This document shows positions 1 to 64,000 of a stretch of DNA of 64,000 bases, piece by piece (position 1 is the first letter of the stretch; every line of letters starts with the position of its first letter). The notes under the pieces were generated by a model. It was not told where the DNA came from and searched no databases. It worked only from the letters and a program-made list of their open reading frames with translations. The stretch is from Apostichopus japonicus. Its lineage: Eukaryota > Echinodermata > Holothuroidea > Aspidochirotida > Stichopodidae. The position numbers were made by a program, and so were the translations under genes. The DNA is taken from NCBI RefSeq assembly GCF_037975245.1, contig NC_092582.1, forward strand, positions 18,316,577 through 18,380,576, read 5' to 3'.

Positions 1-61
1 TCTTTCTTTTTTTTTCTTCTCTCTGTCTATTTTGCTCGCTCTGTGGGTCTGCCTCTCGCAG

Positions 62-64000
<63,939 letters not shown>

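Overview
The window is one stretch of a very large, intron-rich animal gene on the + strand. I found no complete gene on either strand. Twenty-four GT-AG exons join with consistent phase from position 62 to the end of the window and give an open 1,122-residue protein fragment. Both ends are missing. The parts, in order, are the C-terminal half of a PH domain, a low-complexity Ser/Thr-rich linker, an acidic segment, a coiled coil, a complete TBC (Rab GTPase-activating) domain with its Arg and Gln fingers, a helical extension, and a beta-propeller-like region that is still open at base 64000. The first three quarters match the TBC1D2/TBC1D2B (Armus) family. The propeller does not belong to the vertebrate members as I know them. 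Residue numbers below count from the codon at 63-65.

The organism is a metazoan. Its introns are AT-rich and rich in microsatellites, minisatellites, poly-C/poly-G runs, tRNA-derived SINEs, 5'-truncated non-LTR retrotransposon tails and foldback DNA elements. This suits a marine invertebrate. An echinoderm or another invertebrate deuterostome is my best guess, held with low confidence because nothing here fixes the phylum.

Layout: 62-1302 holds the PH exons. The 12.3 kb intron 1303-13585 holds a 60-bp minisatellite, a SINE, a LINE tail, two large hairpin elements and a 36-bp minisatellite. 13586-15620 holds linker exons. The 9.1 kb intron 15621-24742 holds a 2.6 kb hAT-like element with intact 8-bp target duplications, a second foldback element nested inside it, a LINE C-terminal fragment, a CpG-rich island and a 0.6 kb pyrimidine tract. 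24743-27481 holds linker and acidic exons. 36724-44584 holds the coiled-coil exons, with a 1.6 kb 36-bp minisatellite inside one intron. 48661-58810 holds the pre-TBC and TBC exons. 59520-64000 holds the post-TBC helix and the propeller exons.

The predicted protein would be recruited to membrane by the PH domain and dimerise or bind partners through the coiled coil. It would stimulate GTP hydrolysis on a Rab through the TBC domain and use the propeller as an extra interaction platform. These roles are inferred from family knowledge and domain order. All long open frames outside the listed exons look like repeat artefacts or chance.
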